NCBI GenBank assembly: GCA_046051225.1
Contig: JBJOOR010000004.1
Coordinates: 1 to 64,000, forward strand
DNA length: 64,000 nt
Source of the DNA: CAIODY01 sp046051225
GTDB lineage: Bacteria; Bacteroidota; Bacteroidia; Chitinophagales; CAIODY01
Direction of reading: 5' to 3'
Below, in pieces: positions 1 to 7,823 of the stretch. A model generated the notes under the pieces. The model worked only from the letters and a program-made list of their open reading frames with translations, had not been told where the DNA came from and did no database searches. Position 1 is the first letter of the stretch, and the number at the start of each line of letters is the position of its first letter. A program made the translations under genes and the position numbers.

Positions 1-91
1 TCTCTGACGAAACAATTAAAAAACATTTTTACATTTACGCAAGTAAATATGTTGCAATTATTACAATGAAACAAAACTATTTGTTAAAAAC

Positions 92-161
92 AAAACCACT
101 TACATACTCGTCAGCCACACATAAGGCTTGGCTACAGACGAGTACAAGCAGGTTTTTTTTT
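92..161 (+). promoter_or_regulatory. Leader hairpin of T9SS copy 1
   Basis: An inverted repeat at 105-144 pairs TACTCGTC with GACGAGTA and, inside that, AGCC with GGCT. A second stem outside it pairs AAAACC (92-97) with GGTTTT (151-156), and a run of nine T ends four bases before the ATG at 165. The 40-base core is identical, base for base, to the one before the inverted copy at 16322-16361. A hairpin followed by a T run directly before a start codon could act as an attenuator or control ribosome access. That role is inference. Confidence 0.55.
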
Positions 162-164
162 AAG

Positions 165-1690
165 ATGAATAAACTAGTAATTTATGTAGTTATAATTAGC
201 CTTAGCATTAATTTTTGCCAAGCACAAAAACAAGGTAATTATTGGAAATTAGGCAGAAGAGGAGCAATTAATTTTAATGGGGGGGGGGGCAAGTACAAAG
301 TAATGATACTTGTAAAGAAATACTAGGCGAATCTTCTACTACCATGTGTGATACAAGAGGTAATTTATTATTTTATTCAAATGGAATTAAAGTGTATAAT
401 AGATTAGATAGAATAATGCCGAATGGCAGTAATTTTAATCATGGTACAATATCAGATGGATATATAGCCCAAGATTATTTGCCCATTTGGAATGGTGTAA
501 CATCAATACCATTTGTGGGTGATTCCAATAAATTTTATATATTTTATGTTAATTTAGAATATTATGAAACAAATGGGGGAAATGTGTTTCCTAATAAGTT
601 GAAATATTTAGTAGTAGATAAAACTTTAGATGGGGGTTTGGGCGATGTAGTATATAAAGATAGTTGTATTGCATGTGGTGTTGATACACTTCTGTCGGGC
701 AATATTTTTACAATCCGTCATGGTAATGGTAAAGATTGGTGGTTAATAGCCAGAAAATATCATAGCAGTTTGTTTTACAAAGTATTGATTGATTCGAGTG
801 GGGTTCATAAAGCAGATACACAAAGTGTAGGCATACCTTATATGGAGACAGGGTATTTTCAAGGATTTTCGTCTTTTAATTTTCAAGGTAGTAAGCTATC
901 ATATATTTTTTCGCCAACGGATACGGGTAAGAAATTTGGAAGAATAGAGTTTTTTGATTTTGATAGATGTACGGGAATAATTAGCCATCAAAAAAAGGAA
1001 GATTATAGATTACTGCCAGATACCTTGGGTTTATATAGTTGTATGCTATCTCCAAATGAAAGATATTATTATACAACAGATTATGATAAAATTTTCCAGA
1101 TGGATATGCAGGCGCCCAATTTAATTGCTTCCAAAATATTAATAGCAAGGGCGGATAATACACCTACACCCAGTCCTTCTCACTTTTATCAATTAAAATT
1201 AGGACCCGATGGTAAAATATACGTAGGTTTTTATGGAGGTAATTATTATATGAGTGTAATTAATAACCCCGATAATGCTGGGGCGGCTTGTAATTTTGTA
1301 TATAAGCAATTATACTTTGGTGGCTTAACAGGTGGTGTATTGCATACAGCCGATGGGGCTTTGCCCAATAATCCTAATTATGCATTAGGTAAAATAGATT
1401 GTGGGGTGGGGATGGAGAAGCAGTTAGCAGTGGGAAGTGGGCAGTTGGTGGTATATCCAAACCCAGCTTCGCAGTCAATAGTTATTAGTCATCAGTCTCT
1501 CGAACTAAATTGGGAAGTAAATACAATAGAAGTAACTAATCTACTTGGGCAGCAACAAAATGTAAGAGTTGAAAAACTAACTACTGAAAACTGCCAACTG
1601 AATACTGCCAACTTGCCTTCGGGTATTTATTTCATTAAAGCTACTGATGTAAACGGCAATGTAAAAGTTGGTAAGTTTGTGAAACAATAA
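165..1690 (+). pseudogene. T9SS-sorted secreted protein, copy 1, frameshifted at a G tract
   Basis: The protein starts with a signal peptide (MNKLVIYVVIISLSINFCQA) at 165. An in-frame ATG at 66 lies upstream of the hairpin and is unlikely to be used. The body belongs to a Bacteroidota family of cell-surface proteins seen next to PKD and gliding-type repeats, with motifs such as LLFYSNG, NGSNFNHGTISDG and YLVVDKTLDGG. The C terminus is a T9SS sorting domain (YPNPASQS, then LPSGIYFIKA and a Lys-rich end), so the product should cross the outer membrane by type IX secretion. Reading breaks at an 11-G tract (279-289) and resumes in another frame by 344. With 12 or 9 G the reading continues and matches copy 2 (GQV..NDTCK). 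It may be a pseudogene, a phase-variable gene or an assembly error. The specific function is unknown. Confidence 0.8.
279..289 (+). repeat. 11-base poly-G tract in coding sequence
   Basis: Eleven consecutive G follow an AAT codon in an otherwise very AT-rich gene. The tract would encode a run of glycines. Its length sets the reading frame: 9 or 12 G join the two halves of the gene, and 11 G gives a short product of about 53 residues from the start at 165. Homopolymer tracts like this drive slipped-strand phase variation in other bacteria, and they are also common places for sequencing errors. Confidence 0.8.
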
Positions 1691-1876
1691 AATATTTCCG
1701 CCAAGATGATTGCCCTCACTCATCTCTAAATTGGTTTTAATACCGCTTGGGATGGTATATTGAATGGTGCTTTGCAATAACTGGGCGCTTATGTATTTTT
1801 TGTTTCTTTCATCAATCCTAGCACCCATCAAAAAGAAATGTATAAAGGCAATGTAATATTGTTGAGGCATAAACAT
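1691..1876 (-). pseudogene. Possible remnant of a minus-strand gene (weak)
   Basis: This gene-free stretch between copy 1 and gcvT reads openly on the minus strand for about 62 codons from 1876, with a protein-like composition (for example GARIDERNKKYISAQLL and TIPSGIKTNLEMSEGN). It then runs into the opposite-strand 3' end of copy 1 without a stop of its own. I do not recognise the peptide and see no ribosome-binding site. It could be the end of a gene truncated when the T9SS copy was inserted, or it could be chance. The rest of the gap (1877-2003) shows nothing specific. Confidence 0.2.
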
Positions 1877-2003
1877 AGGCTTTCGGTAAATTATGAAAGC
1901 TTTTTTGCTTTGCTGATACAGCTTACTATAGCTTTTTAAATTTAAAATTATTCATCCACAATTTTATTCCGATATTAGCAACCTAAAATAAAAATAACGA
2001 ATC

Positions 2004-3086
2004 ATGAAATCAACACCATTCGAAAAAATACATTTACAATTAGGTGCTAAAATGGCTGAATTTGCTGGCTACAATATGCCTATTACTTATAAAGGAATTA
2101 ATGAAGAACATCATTGTGTAAGAAAAGCAGTAGGCGTATTTGATGTAAGCCACATGGGCGAATTTATTGTAAGGGGCAATGGTGCTTTAGATTTAATACA
2201 ACGGGTAACAACTAATGATGCTTCGAAATTAATTATCAATCAAGCACAATATAGTTGTATGCCTAATAATGATGGCGGCATTGTAGATGATTTGTTGGTG
2301 TATCGTGTTAGCGAAAATGGATATATGTTAGTAGTAAATGCAAGCAATATTGAAAAAGATTGGAATTGGATTATGCAGCATAATACAGCAAATGTTGATA
2401 TGGAAAACATTAGCGATAAAACAGCATTGTTGGCCGTTCAGGGTCCAAAAGCAATGGAAGTATTACAAAAATTAACGGATGTAAATTTAGCCGATATAAA
2501 ATATTATCATTTTACAAAAGGTACTTTTTGTGGCTTTGAAAATGTATTAATTTCTGCCACAGGCTATACAGGCGCAGGTGGTTTCGAAATTTATTTTGAT
2601 GAAAAAAATGCAGAAACAATTTGGAATAAAATATTTGAAAGTGGCGCAGCACATGGCATTCAGCCTGTTGGTTTAGCTTGTAGAGATACACTTCGTTTAG
2701 AAATGGGTTTTTGTTTATATGGCAATGATATTAACGATACCACATCGCCAATTGAAGCAGGATTGGGTTGGATAACAAAATTTACTAAAGACTTTACCAA
2801 CAGAGCCGCTATCGAAAATCATAAAAAAAATGGAACTGCCAGAAAATTAGTAGGTTTTGAAATGGTGGATAGAGGCATACCACGGCATGATTATAAAATA
2901 ACTGATGCCCAAGGCAATGAAATAGGAATTGTAACCAGCGGCACACAATCGCCATCGTTAAACAAAGCCATAGGCATGGGTTATGTGCCAATGGATAAAG
3001 CCGCCATCGATTCTGAAATATATATTCAGGTACGTGATAAGCATTTAAAAGCTAAGGTGGTGAAAATTCCATTTTATACTGTTTAA
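2004..3086 (+). CDS. gcvT: Aminomethyltransferase, glycine cleavage T protein
   Basis: GcvT takes the aminomethyl group from the lipoyl arm of the H protein and passes it to tetrahydrofolate, giving methylene-THF and ammonia. The 360-residue length is normal. Recognisable family blocks are VGVFDVSHMGEF near residue 45, TNDASKL followed by DGGIVDDLLVYR (residues 70-100), ATGYTGAGGFEIYF near 190 and CRDTLRLEMGFCLYGND near 230. The ATG lies just after a purine-rich, AT-rich leader. The gene stands alone: the H and P protein genes are not in the window. The family is certain; YgfZ-like paralogues are less likely because the folate-site and C-terminal barrel regions are complete. Confidence 0.96.
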   Translation: MKSTPFEKIHLQLGAKMAEFAGYNMPITYKGINEEHHCVRKAVGVFDVSHMGEFIVRGNGALDLIQRVTTNDASKLIINQAQYSCMPNNDGGIVDDLLVYRVSENGYMLVVNASNIEKDWNWIMQHNTANVDMENISDKTALLAVQGPKAMEVLQKLTDVNLADIKYYHFTKGTFCGFENVLISATGYTGAGGFEIYFDEKNAETIWNKIFESGAAHGIQPVGLACRDTLRLEMGFCLYGNDINDTTSPIEAGLGWITKFTKDFTNRAAIENHKKNGTARKLVGFEMVDRGIPRHDYKITDAQGNEIGIVTSGTQSPSLNKAIGMGYVPMDKAAIDSEIYIQVRDKHLKAKVVKIPFYTV

Positions 3087-3093
3087 AAAAAGT

Positions 3094-3123
3094 TTGGTGA
3101 CAAAAGATTTTTGTTTACATTTA
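3094..3123 (+). promoter_or_regulatory. Bacteroidota-type promoter before the 695-aa T9SS gene
   Basis: TTG at 3094-3096 is followed after exactly 19 bases by TACATTTA at 3116-3123. This is one mismatch from the TAnnTTTG -7 box of the Bacteroidota housekeeping sigma factor. It lies about 40 bases before the ATG at 3164. Confidence 0.5.
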
Positions 3124-3163
3124 TTGAATAATTTTTTAACAAAAAAACTAAAACCTTTTCGTC

Positions 3164-5251
3164 ATGAAAAAAAATCTACTCATTCTTTTTGTAATGGCAT
3201 TATCGCTTTTTAAGCTTGATGCCTACAGCCAATGTACACCAACGGGCAATCAAATTTTTAATACTGCCTTTGGAGAGCCTGGCATGGTAGCTCGATACAG
3301 CGGTTATATGTGTGCAGCGCATGATACTTTAGTAGCTGATAATATGGGCGGTGGGCAAAATGATTTCCGTTTTAATGATGGCGATGGCTATGGTATCAGA
3401 TTAGTATCGGGTTCGGTGATTACTATTTCAATATTTAATTCGCTTGATACTATTTCAATTACGATGAATGATACATCGTGTGCTGGTAATGTAATATCAT
3501 CAGCCTATGCACCACCAAATGTAAATAATACACTAACTTTTACAGCGCCATATACAGGTATGTTTAGAATTGTGTTTAATAAAAACGGATTTTGCGGTGG
3601 TTCAAGCGTTCAGCCATTAGGAGCTGTAATAGTAGCATTAACCAATGGCGGCTCTATAACTTGTCCAGCAGCACCCATGAATGATAGTATTTGCGGCGCA
3701 ATGGCTATTACATTGGGCACTGTTTATACAGGCGATAATTCTTATGCAAACATTACTGATGCTTTTGATACATTACAAGTAGTACCGGCTGGGTACAATT
3801 GTTCGCCACCTAATAATACCATGTGGTATAGCTATACACCTACCGTTACTACATTTTATGATTTCACATTATCATCTCCTTCTTGTGGCTTGTTTGGTCG
3901 TTCGGGAATGATACTTTTAAAAGGTGCTAACTGTTCCGATTCTGTTTTAAGTGCTACTTGTTTGAATTCGCAAGCTGCCGCAGGCACAAGCATAACATCT
4001 AAAGTAATGCTTACTGCTGGTGTTACAGTTTATTTTATGATTGATGGAAGAGCAAGCTCTTCAGGTGTATTTAATGTAACCATTAACACATCGCCACCAC
4101 CGCCTGCCAACGATACTATTTGCAGCGCTGTAACCATGCTTATTAATAATACCTACAATGGTAATAATGCAAATGCATTACCTACTGATCCAATGGATGC
4201 ATTTGTAATGGGCACAGGATATACTAATTGCAGCGGCTCTATATCTGGTTCAATGTGGTATAAATTTACCCCAACTACAAGCGGCAATTATAATATTAAT
4301 ACAGCATCATTTGCCAATGTAGGGTTAAGCACTTCTATTGCTTATTTTACAGGTACTAATTGCAATAGCACTTTAACGTATGTAAATTGTTATAGAGGGC
4401 CATCGCCTAATAATCTTACCAACAATGCTGTTTATACAACTTTTATGACAGGCGGACAAACTTATTATTTTATGGTAGAAGGCGTTAATAATGGTAATAC
4501 TTCAGGCACATTTAGCATTGGTATTACACAAGGGGCACCATCGCCTGCCAATGATACTATTTGTGGTGCAATAACATTAGTATTAAACACCGTAGTAATT
4601 GATGATAACACCAATGCATTAGTAAACGACCCTATGAACCAAGCTATTGTAGCGGCTGGATATACAAATAATACATGTGGTACACCCAACAATATTTTGT
4701 GGTATAAATTTACAGCACCCGATACAGCAAATTTTGTAATTGAAACTACATCGCCTGCTACTGGTGGCTTGCATGCCCACGTAGGTGTGTTTGCTGCTAC
4801 TCGTTGCGATACCAATGCATTTACACCCAATCCTGATAGATGCTATGAAGGTTGTAATATTGGTACTACTAAAGATGATACCATAAAATTAAATGGTGGT
4901 ATTACTTATTATATTTTTGTAGATGGCTATCAAGGTACTAAAGGGCAATATACTATTGAAATATTAGGCACAGCTACAGGCATTTATTCGATGGATGTAA
5001 TGGAAAATACAATTACCATTGCACCAAATCCTACTAGCAATTATTTCAGAATAAAATTTGAACAGGCTATTACCGAAAATACAAAAGTAGAAGTGTTGGA
5101 TTTATTAGGCAGAATAGTATATACTTCAACCATTAAATCGGGTAGCAATGCTTCCGATGTTGATTTATCAAGCTTAGCAAATGGCAATTACTTTGTTAAA
5201 ATAAGCAACGAAAAAACAATTTTGTATCATCAACAAATTGTAAAACAATAA
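3164..5251 (+). CDS. T9SS-sorted secreted protein with three PPC-like repeats
   Basis: A signal peptide (MKKNLLILFVMALSLF...SQC) is followed by an N-terminal beta-rich region. Three related modules of about 140-150 residues come next, each opening with a variant of NDTICGAITL and containing a WYKFTP-type strand and a late TYYFMVEG-type strand. The pattern fits the bacterial pre-peptidase C-terminal (PPC) fold common in surface and secreted proteins. The last 80 residues form a T9SS sorting domain (IAPNPTSNYFRIKF, LDLLGRIVY, LANGNYFVKIS). No catalytic domain is visible, so it is probably an adhesin or structural surface protein rather than an enzyme. It is likely a single-gene unit, with its own promoter and a terminator after the stop. 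Confidence 0.85.
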   Translation: MKKNLLILFVMALSLFKLDAYSQCTPTGNQIFNTAFGEPGMVARYSGYMCAAHDTLVADNMGGGQNDFRFNDGDGYGIRLVSGSVITISIFNSLDTISITMNDTSCAGNVISSAYAPPNVNNTLTFTAPYTGMFRIVFNKNGFCGGSSVQPLGAVIVALTNGGSITCPAAPMNDSICGAMAITLGTVYTGDNSYANITDAFDTLQVVPAGYNCSPPNNTMWYSYTPTVTTFYDFTLSSPSCGLFGRSGMILLKGANCSDSVLSATCLNSQAAAGTSITSKVMLTAGVTVYFMIDGRASSSGVFNVTINTSPPPPANDTICSAVTMLINNTYNGNNANALPTDPMDAFVMGTGYTNCSGSISGSMWYKFTPTTSGNYNINTASFANVGLSTSIAYFTGTNCNSTLTYVNCYRGPSPNNLTNNAVYTTFMTGGQTYYFMVEGVNNGNTSGTFSIGITQGAPSPANDTICGAITLVLNTVVIDDNTNALVNDPMNQAIVAAGYTNNTCGTPNNILWYKFTAPDTANFVIETTSPATGGLHAHVGVFAATRCDTNAFTPNPDRCYEGCNIGTTKDDTIKLNGGITYYIFVDGYQGTKGQYTIEILGTATGIYSMDVMENTITIAPNPTSNYFRIKFEQAITENTKVEVLDLLGRIVYTSTIKSGSNASDVDLSSLANGNYFVKISNEKTILYHQQIVKQ

Positions 5252-5275
5252 AACTTGGTAAGCACCTATTATAAT

Positions 5276-5308
5276 AAAAGCCATCTTGAAATTTCAAGAT
5301 GGCTTTTT
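5276..5308. terminator. Bidirectional intrinsic terminator
   Basis: The palindrome AAAAGCCATCTTGAAA / TTTCAAGATGGCTTTT sits between the convergent genes ending at 5251 (+) and 5328 (-). An A run on one side and a T run on the other let it terminate in both directions. Confidence 0.9.
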
Positions 5309-5327
5309 ATTTTAATAAACTTTATTT

Positions 5328-6665
5328 TCATTTTAATATTTCAAATCTTATTGCGTTGATTGTTTTATCTGTTATCTTAAAACGTTCATCCTGCCTCATT
5401 CCTAGCACCCAAACTATATAATCGCCACTGCACAACAACCAAGTTTTTTCTTTTTCGATGATGCTTAATTTTTGTTGTGTAAAAAAATCGCTTAGCTTTT
5501 TTTTCTTTCGGTTCATGCCCAATGGATAAAAATAATCGCCTTGTTTCCATCGTCTTAATACCAACGGAAATGTAATATTTTTTGCATCCATCATGGCTAT
5601 ATTTTTATCATTTTCAAATTTCATTTCGGCATGCCAATCTATTTTTTTTATTTTTAAAATAGCATTAAGCAATTGTATTTCGTTTTGATTTTGTTCAATA
5701 AATAGTACCGAGTTTTCTTTTGGTTTATTATCTGTAATAATTAAAAAATGTTGATGCAAAACCATTCTAAATTTTTCGGAAAAATATTCAGCACCCGATT
5801 TTAATTCTTTAGCTTCCACTATAGAATCAACCTGCGAAGCATTGAATCCAAAAGGTTTCAGCATTTCAAACAATAAAGTTGAATAAGCAACATGATGATG
5901 AATCAATTTTAAATTAATACGCCATTCGGTTTTATGTTGAACTATGGCTTTACTTATTTTTCGTTGAACAGATGCAGCAAAAATATTTTCGGTAGCTGCA
6001 AATCGTTCTATATTTTTTTGCATAGTTTTTTCGAAAGAAGGATTTATTTCTTTCAGCAATGGAATAATTTGATGCCTAATTTTATTTCTTGTATAATCAT
6101 CATTTAAGTTGCTGCTATCGGTTCTGAACGGAATAGAATGTTGCTTTGCATATTCTTCTAATTCATTTCTTTCGGCAAATAAAAGCGGACGAACAATTTT
6201 TTCGTTTCGGCTGCTAATACCCGTTAATCCTGCAATTCCAGTACCTCTAATTAAATTTATAAAAGTAGTTTCAATGCTATCGTTTAAATGATGAGCTGTT
6301 GCAATTTTATCAAATCCAATTTCTGTTCTTAATTTTTCAAACCATTCGTATCTTAAATTTCGAGCAGCTTGTTGTATGCTTAATTTATTTTCGGTGGCAT
6401 ATTTTTCAGTATCAAAATGCACTACATGAAAATCAATTTTTAATTGTTCGGCTAATGTTTTTACAAATTGTTCATCTTCATTTGCTTCATTGCCACGTAG
6501 TTGAAAATTGCAATGCGCTACTACAATTTTATAATTAAGCTGATGTAACAAAACACTTAACACAACCGAATCGCAGCCACCACTGCAAGCCACAATAATT
6601 TTTTCATTTGCAGAAAAAAGTTTTTGTGATACAATAAACTCATTTAATCTTTTCTCAATATTCAT
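5328..6665 (-). CDS. tilS: tRNA(Ile)-lysidine synthase
   Basis: TilS attaches lysine to the wobble cytidine of the CAU anticodon of tRNA-Ile2, turning a Met-type anticodon into one that reads AUA. The PP-loop ATP-pyrophosphatase motif ACSGGCDSVVLSVLL is at residues 26-40, followed by VVAHCNFQLRG and TAHHLNDSIETTFINLIRGTG, all typical of TilS. The C-terminal domain that binds the tRNA acceptor stem is present (RRWKQGDYFYPLGM, then KKKLSDFFTQQKLS). The 445-residue length is normal. It lies upstream of a repeat-containing gap from pth, in the same orientation. Confidence 0.96.
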   Translation of the reverse strand: MNIEKRLNEFIVSQKLFSANEKIIVACSGGCDSVVLSVLLHQLNYKIVVAHCNFQLRGNEANEDEQFVKTLAEQLKIDFHVVHFDTEKYATENKLSIQQAARNLRYEWFEKLRTEIGFDKIATAHHLNDSIETTFINLIRGTGIAGLTGISSRNEKIVRPLLFAERNELEEYAKQHSIPFRTDSSNLNDDYTRNKIRHQIIPLLKEINPSFEKTMQKNIERFAATENIFAASVQRKISKAIVQHKTEWRINLKLIHHHVAYSTLLFEMLKPFGFNASQVDSIVEAKELKSGAEYFSEKFRMVLHQHFLIITDNKPKENSVLFIEQNQNEIQLLNAILKIKKIDWHAEMKFENDKNIAMMDAKNITFPLVLRRWKQGDYFYPLGMNRKKKKLSDFFTQQKLSIIEKEKTWLLCSGDYIVWVLGMRQDERFKITDKTINAIRFEILK

Positions 6666-6738
6666 ATTATGCTTTTACTAATTCTGTTTTTAGGATTAGA
6701 CTTCTTCGAAAAATGCTTATTAATGACCTCATCTTAAT

Positions 6739-6768
6739 CTTCTCCATCCCGAATGTTCGGGAGAGAAG
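6739..6768. repeat. Intergenic palindrome of the TCCCGAAyrTTCGGGA family
   Basis: The core TCCCGAATGTTCGGGA (6747-6762) is flanked by CTTCTC and GAGAAG, giving a longer interrupted stem. It lies between pth and tilS. Related GC-rich palindromes occur at 14949-14964 (inside a gene), 16469-16484 and within 18551-18603. Downstream at 6801-6832 is an ACTGAAAACTGC-type microrepeat also seen in the linker of T9SS copy 1. Confidence 0.7.
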
Positions 6769-6833
6769 AATGGTATTTTTCGATGATGTCTATTATTTTA
6801 CTGCTAACTAATTACTGAAAACTGCTTACTGAT

Positions 6834-7394
6834 TTATTCATTATGTTGTGTCATGGTTAGCTCAATTCCAATTGTACCAAATGCAAAAATCATTTCAATG
6901 GCTTTGTCAATTTTTGGGTCGATTATTTTTTTTTCATCGGCGGTAAATTTTCCTAATACATAATTTACTTGCCTGCCTTTCGAAAATTCGCTACCAATTC
7001 CAAATCGTAATCTTGGATAGTTATTGCCTTGCAAATCAGCATCAATGCTTTTTAATCCATTATGTCCGCCATCGCTTCCTTTGGGCTTTAATCTTAATGC
7101 ACCTAGTGGCAAAGCCAAATCATCTAGCAATACTAAGCAATTTTGTTTTTCAATTTTTAATTCATTCATCCAATATCTTACAGCCTTGCCGCTAAGATTC
7201 ATAAAGGTGGTAGGTTTGATAAAATAAAAAGTTCTGCCCTTATATTTTGTTTCGGTTATAAATGCATTTCCTTTTTCGATAAATCGTAATTGCTTATCGC
7301 TTGCAATTTTATCTAATACCATAAACCCGATATTGTGTCGGGTATTTTCATATTCTGTTCCAATATTTCCTAATCCTGCTATTAAGTATTTCAT
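6834..7394 (-). CDS. pth: Peptidyl-tRNA hydrolase
   Basis: Pth cleaves peptidyl-tRNAs released from stalled ribosomes and recycles the tRNA. The protein is 186 residues, the usual length. It shows GLGNIGTEYENTRHNIGFMVLD at the N terminus, including the catalytic His of the TRHN motif. Further on are KPTTFMNLSGKAV and the DDLALPLG...GSDGGHNGLKSI block that forms the active site. The start at 7394 gives the canonical MKYLIAGLGN. A terminator-like hairpin ends only 13 bases before this start, so expression may depend on read-through or on a promoter buried in that hairpin. Confidence 0.96.
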   Translation of the reverse strand: MKYLIAGLGNIGTEYENTRHNIGFMVLDKIASDKQLRFIEKGNAFITETKYKGRTFYFIKPTTFMNLSGKAVRYWMNELKIEKQNCLVLLDDLALPLGALRLKPKGSDGGHNGLKSIDADLQGNNYPRLRFGIGSEFSKGRQVNYVLGKFTADEKKIIDPKIDKAIEMIFAFGTIGIELTMTQHNE

Positions 7395-7406
7395 AAGTTG
7401 GGTAAT

Positions 7407-7443
7407 AAAAAAAAGCTGCTCAAAAATAATGAGCAGCTTTTTT
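7407..7443 (-). terminator. Terminator after the small Cys-rich gene, in the pth leader
   Basis: The stem AAAAAGCTGCTCA / TGAGCAGCTTTTT has a 7-base loop and long A and T runs at its two ends. On the minus strand it follows the stop of the gene ending at 7481 and sits directly before pth. It can end the upstream transcript or act as an attenuator for pth. Confidence 0.85.
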
Positions 7444-7480
7444 AAATTTTAGTTTTTGTAAAAATGATTTCGAAAAGAAA

Positions 7481-7696
7481 TTATTTTTTATCCATCATTT
7501 TTTTGCATTCGGCTGTGCAGGTATGCCCTTTTTCGCCATGCTTAAAGCTACATTTGTCTTTCGTACATTCTTTGTTGCACACATGTTCTTTCATTGCCAT
7601 TTTCTTTTCCATTTTTTTGTCGCTCATGTTTCCTTGAGCATTTACAGCGCCGATTGTGAATGTGGCTAAAGCAACCACCATTAAGATTTTTTTCAT
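7481..7696 (-). CDS. Small secreted Cys/Lys/Met-rich protein, possibly metal-binding
   Basis: The 71-residue protein has a clear signal peptide (MKKILMVVALATFTIGAVNA, cut before QG). The mature part is short, highly basic and Met- and Cys-rich. The cysteines lie in CNKECTKDKC and CTAEC, with nearby His residues (EHVC, KHGEKGH). This looks like a small periplasmic metal- or thiol-binding protein, but I do not recognise a family. It is followed by its own terminator at 7407-7443. Confidence 0.75.
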   Translation of the reverse strand: MKKILMVVALATFTIGAVNAQGNMSDKKMEKKMAMKEHVCNKECTKDKCSFKHGEKGHTCTAECKKMMDKK

Positions 7697-7823
7697 GATA
7701 AATATTTTTTGTTTTTGTTTTAGATACGGCTAAAACTAATTTTTATTTTACAACCCGTATGTTGCATTTATAAAACCATTTACGAGCAAAAAACAATCTT
7801 GGATTTATTTTATTCAAAAAAAA

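Noticed and set aside
5276..5308. Palindrome considered as a dispersed repeat
   Set aside because: It has A and T runs at both ends, lies between convergent stops and has no similar copy in the window, so it is an ordinary terminator.
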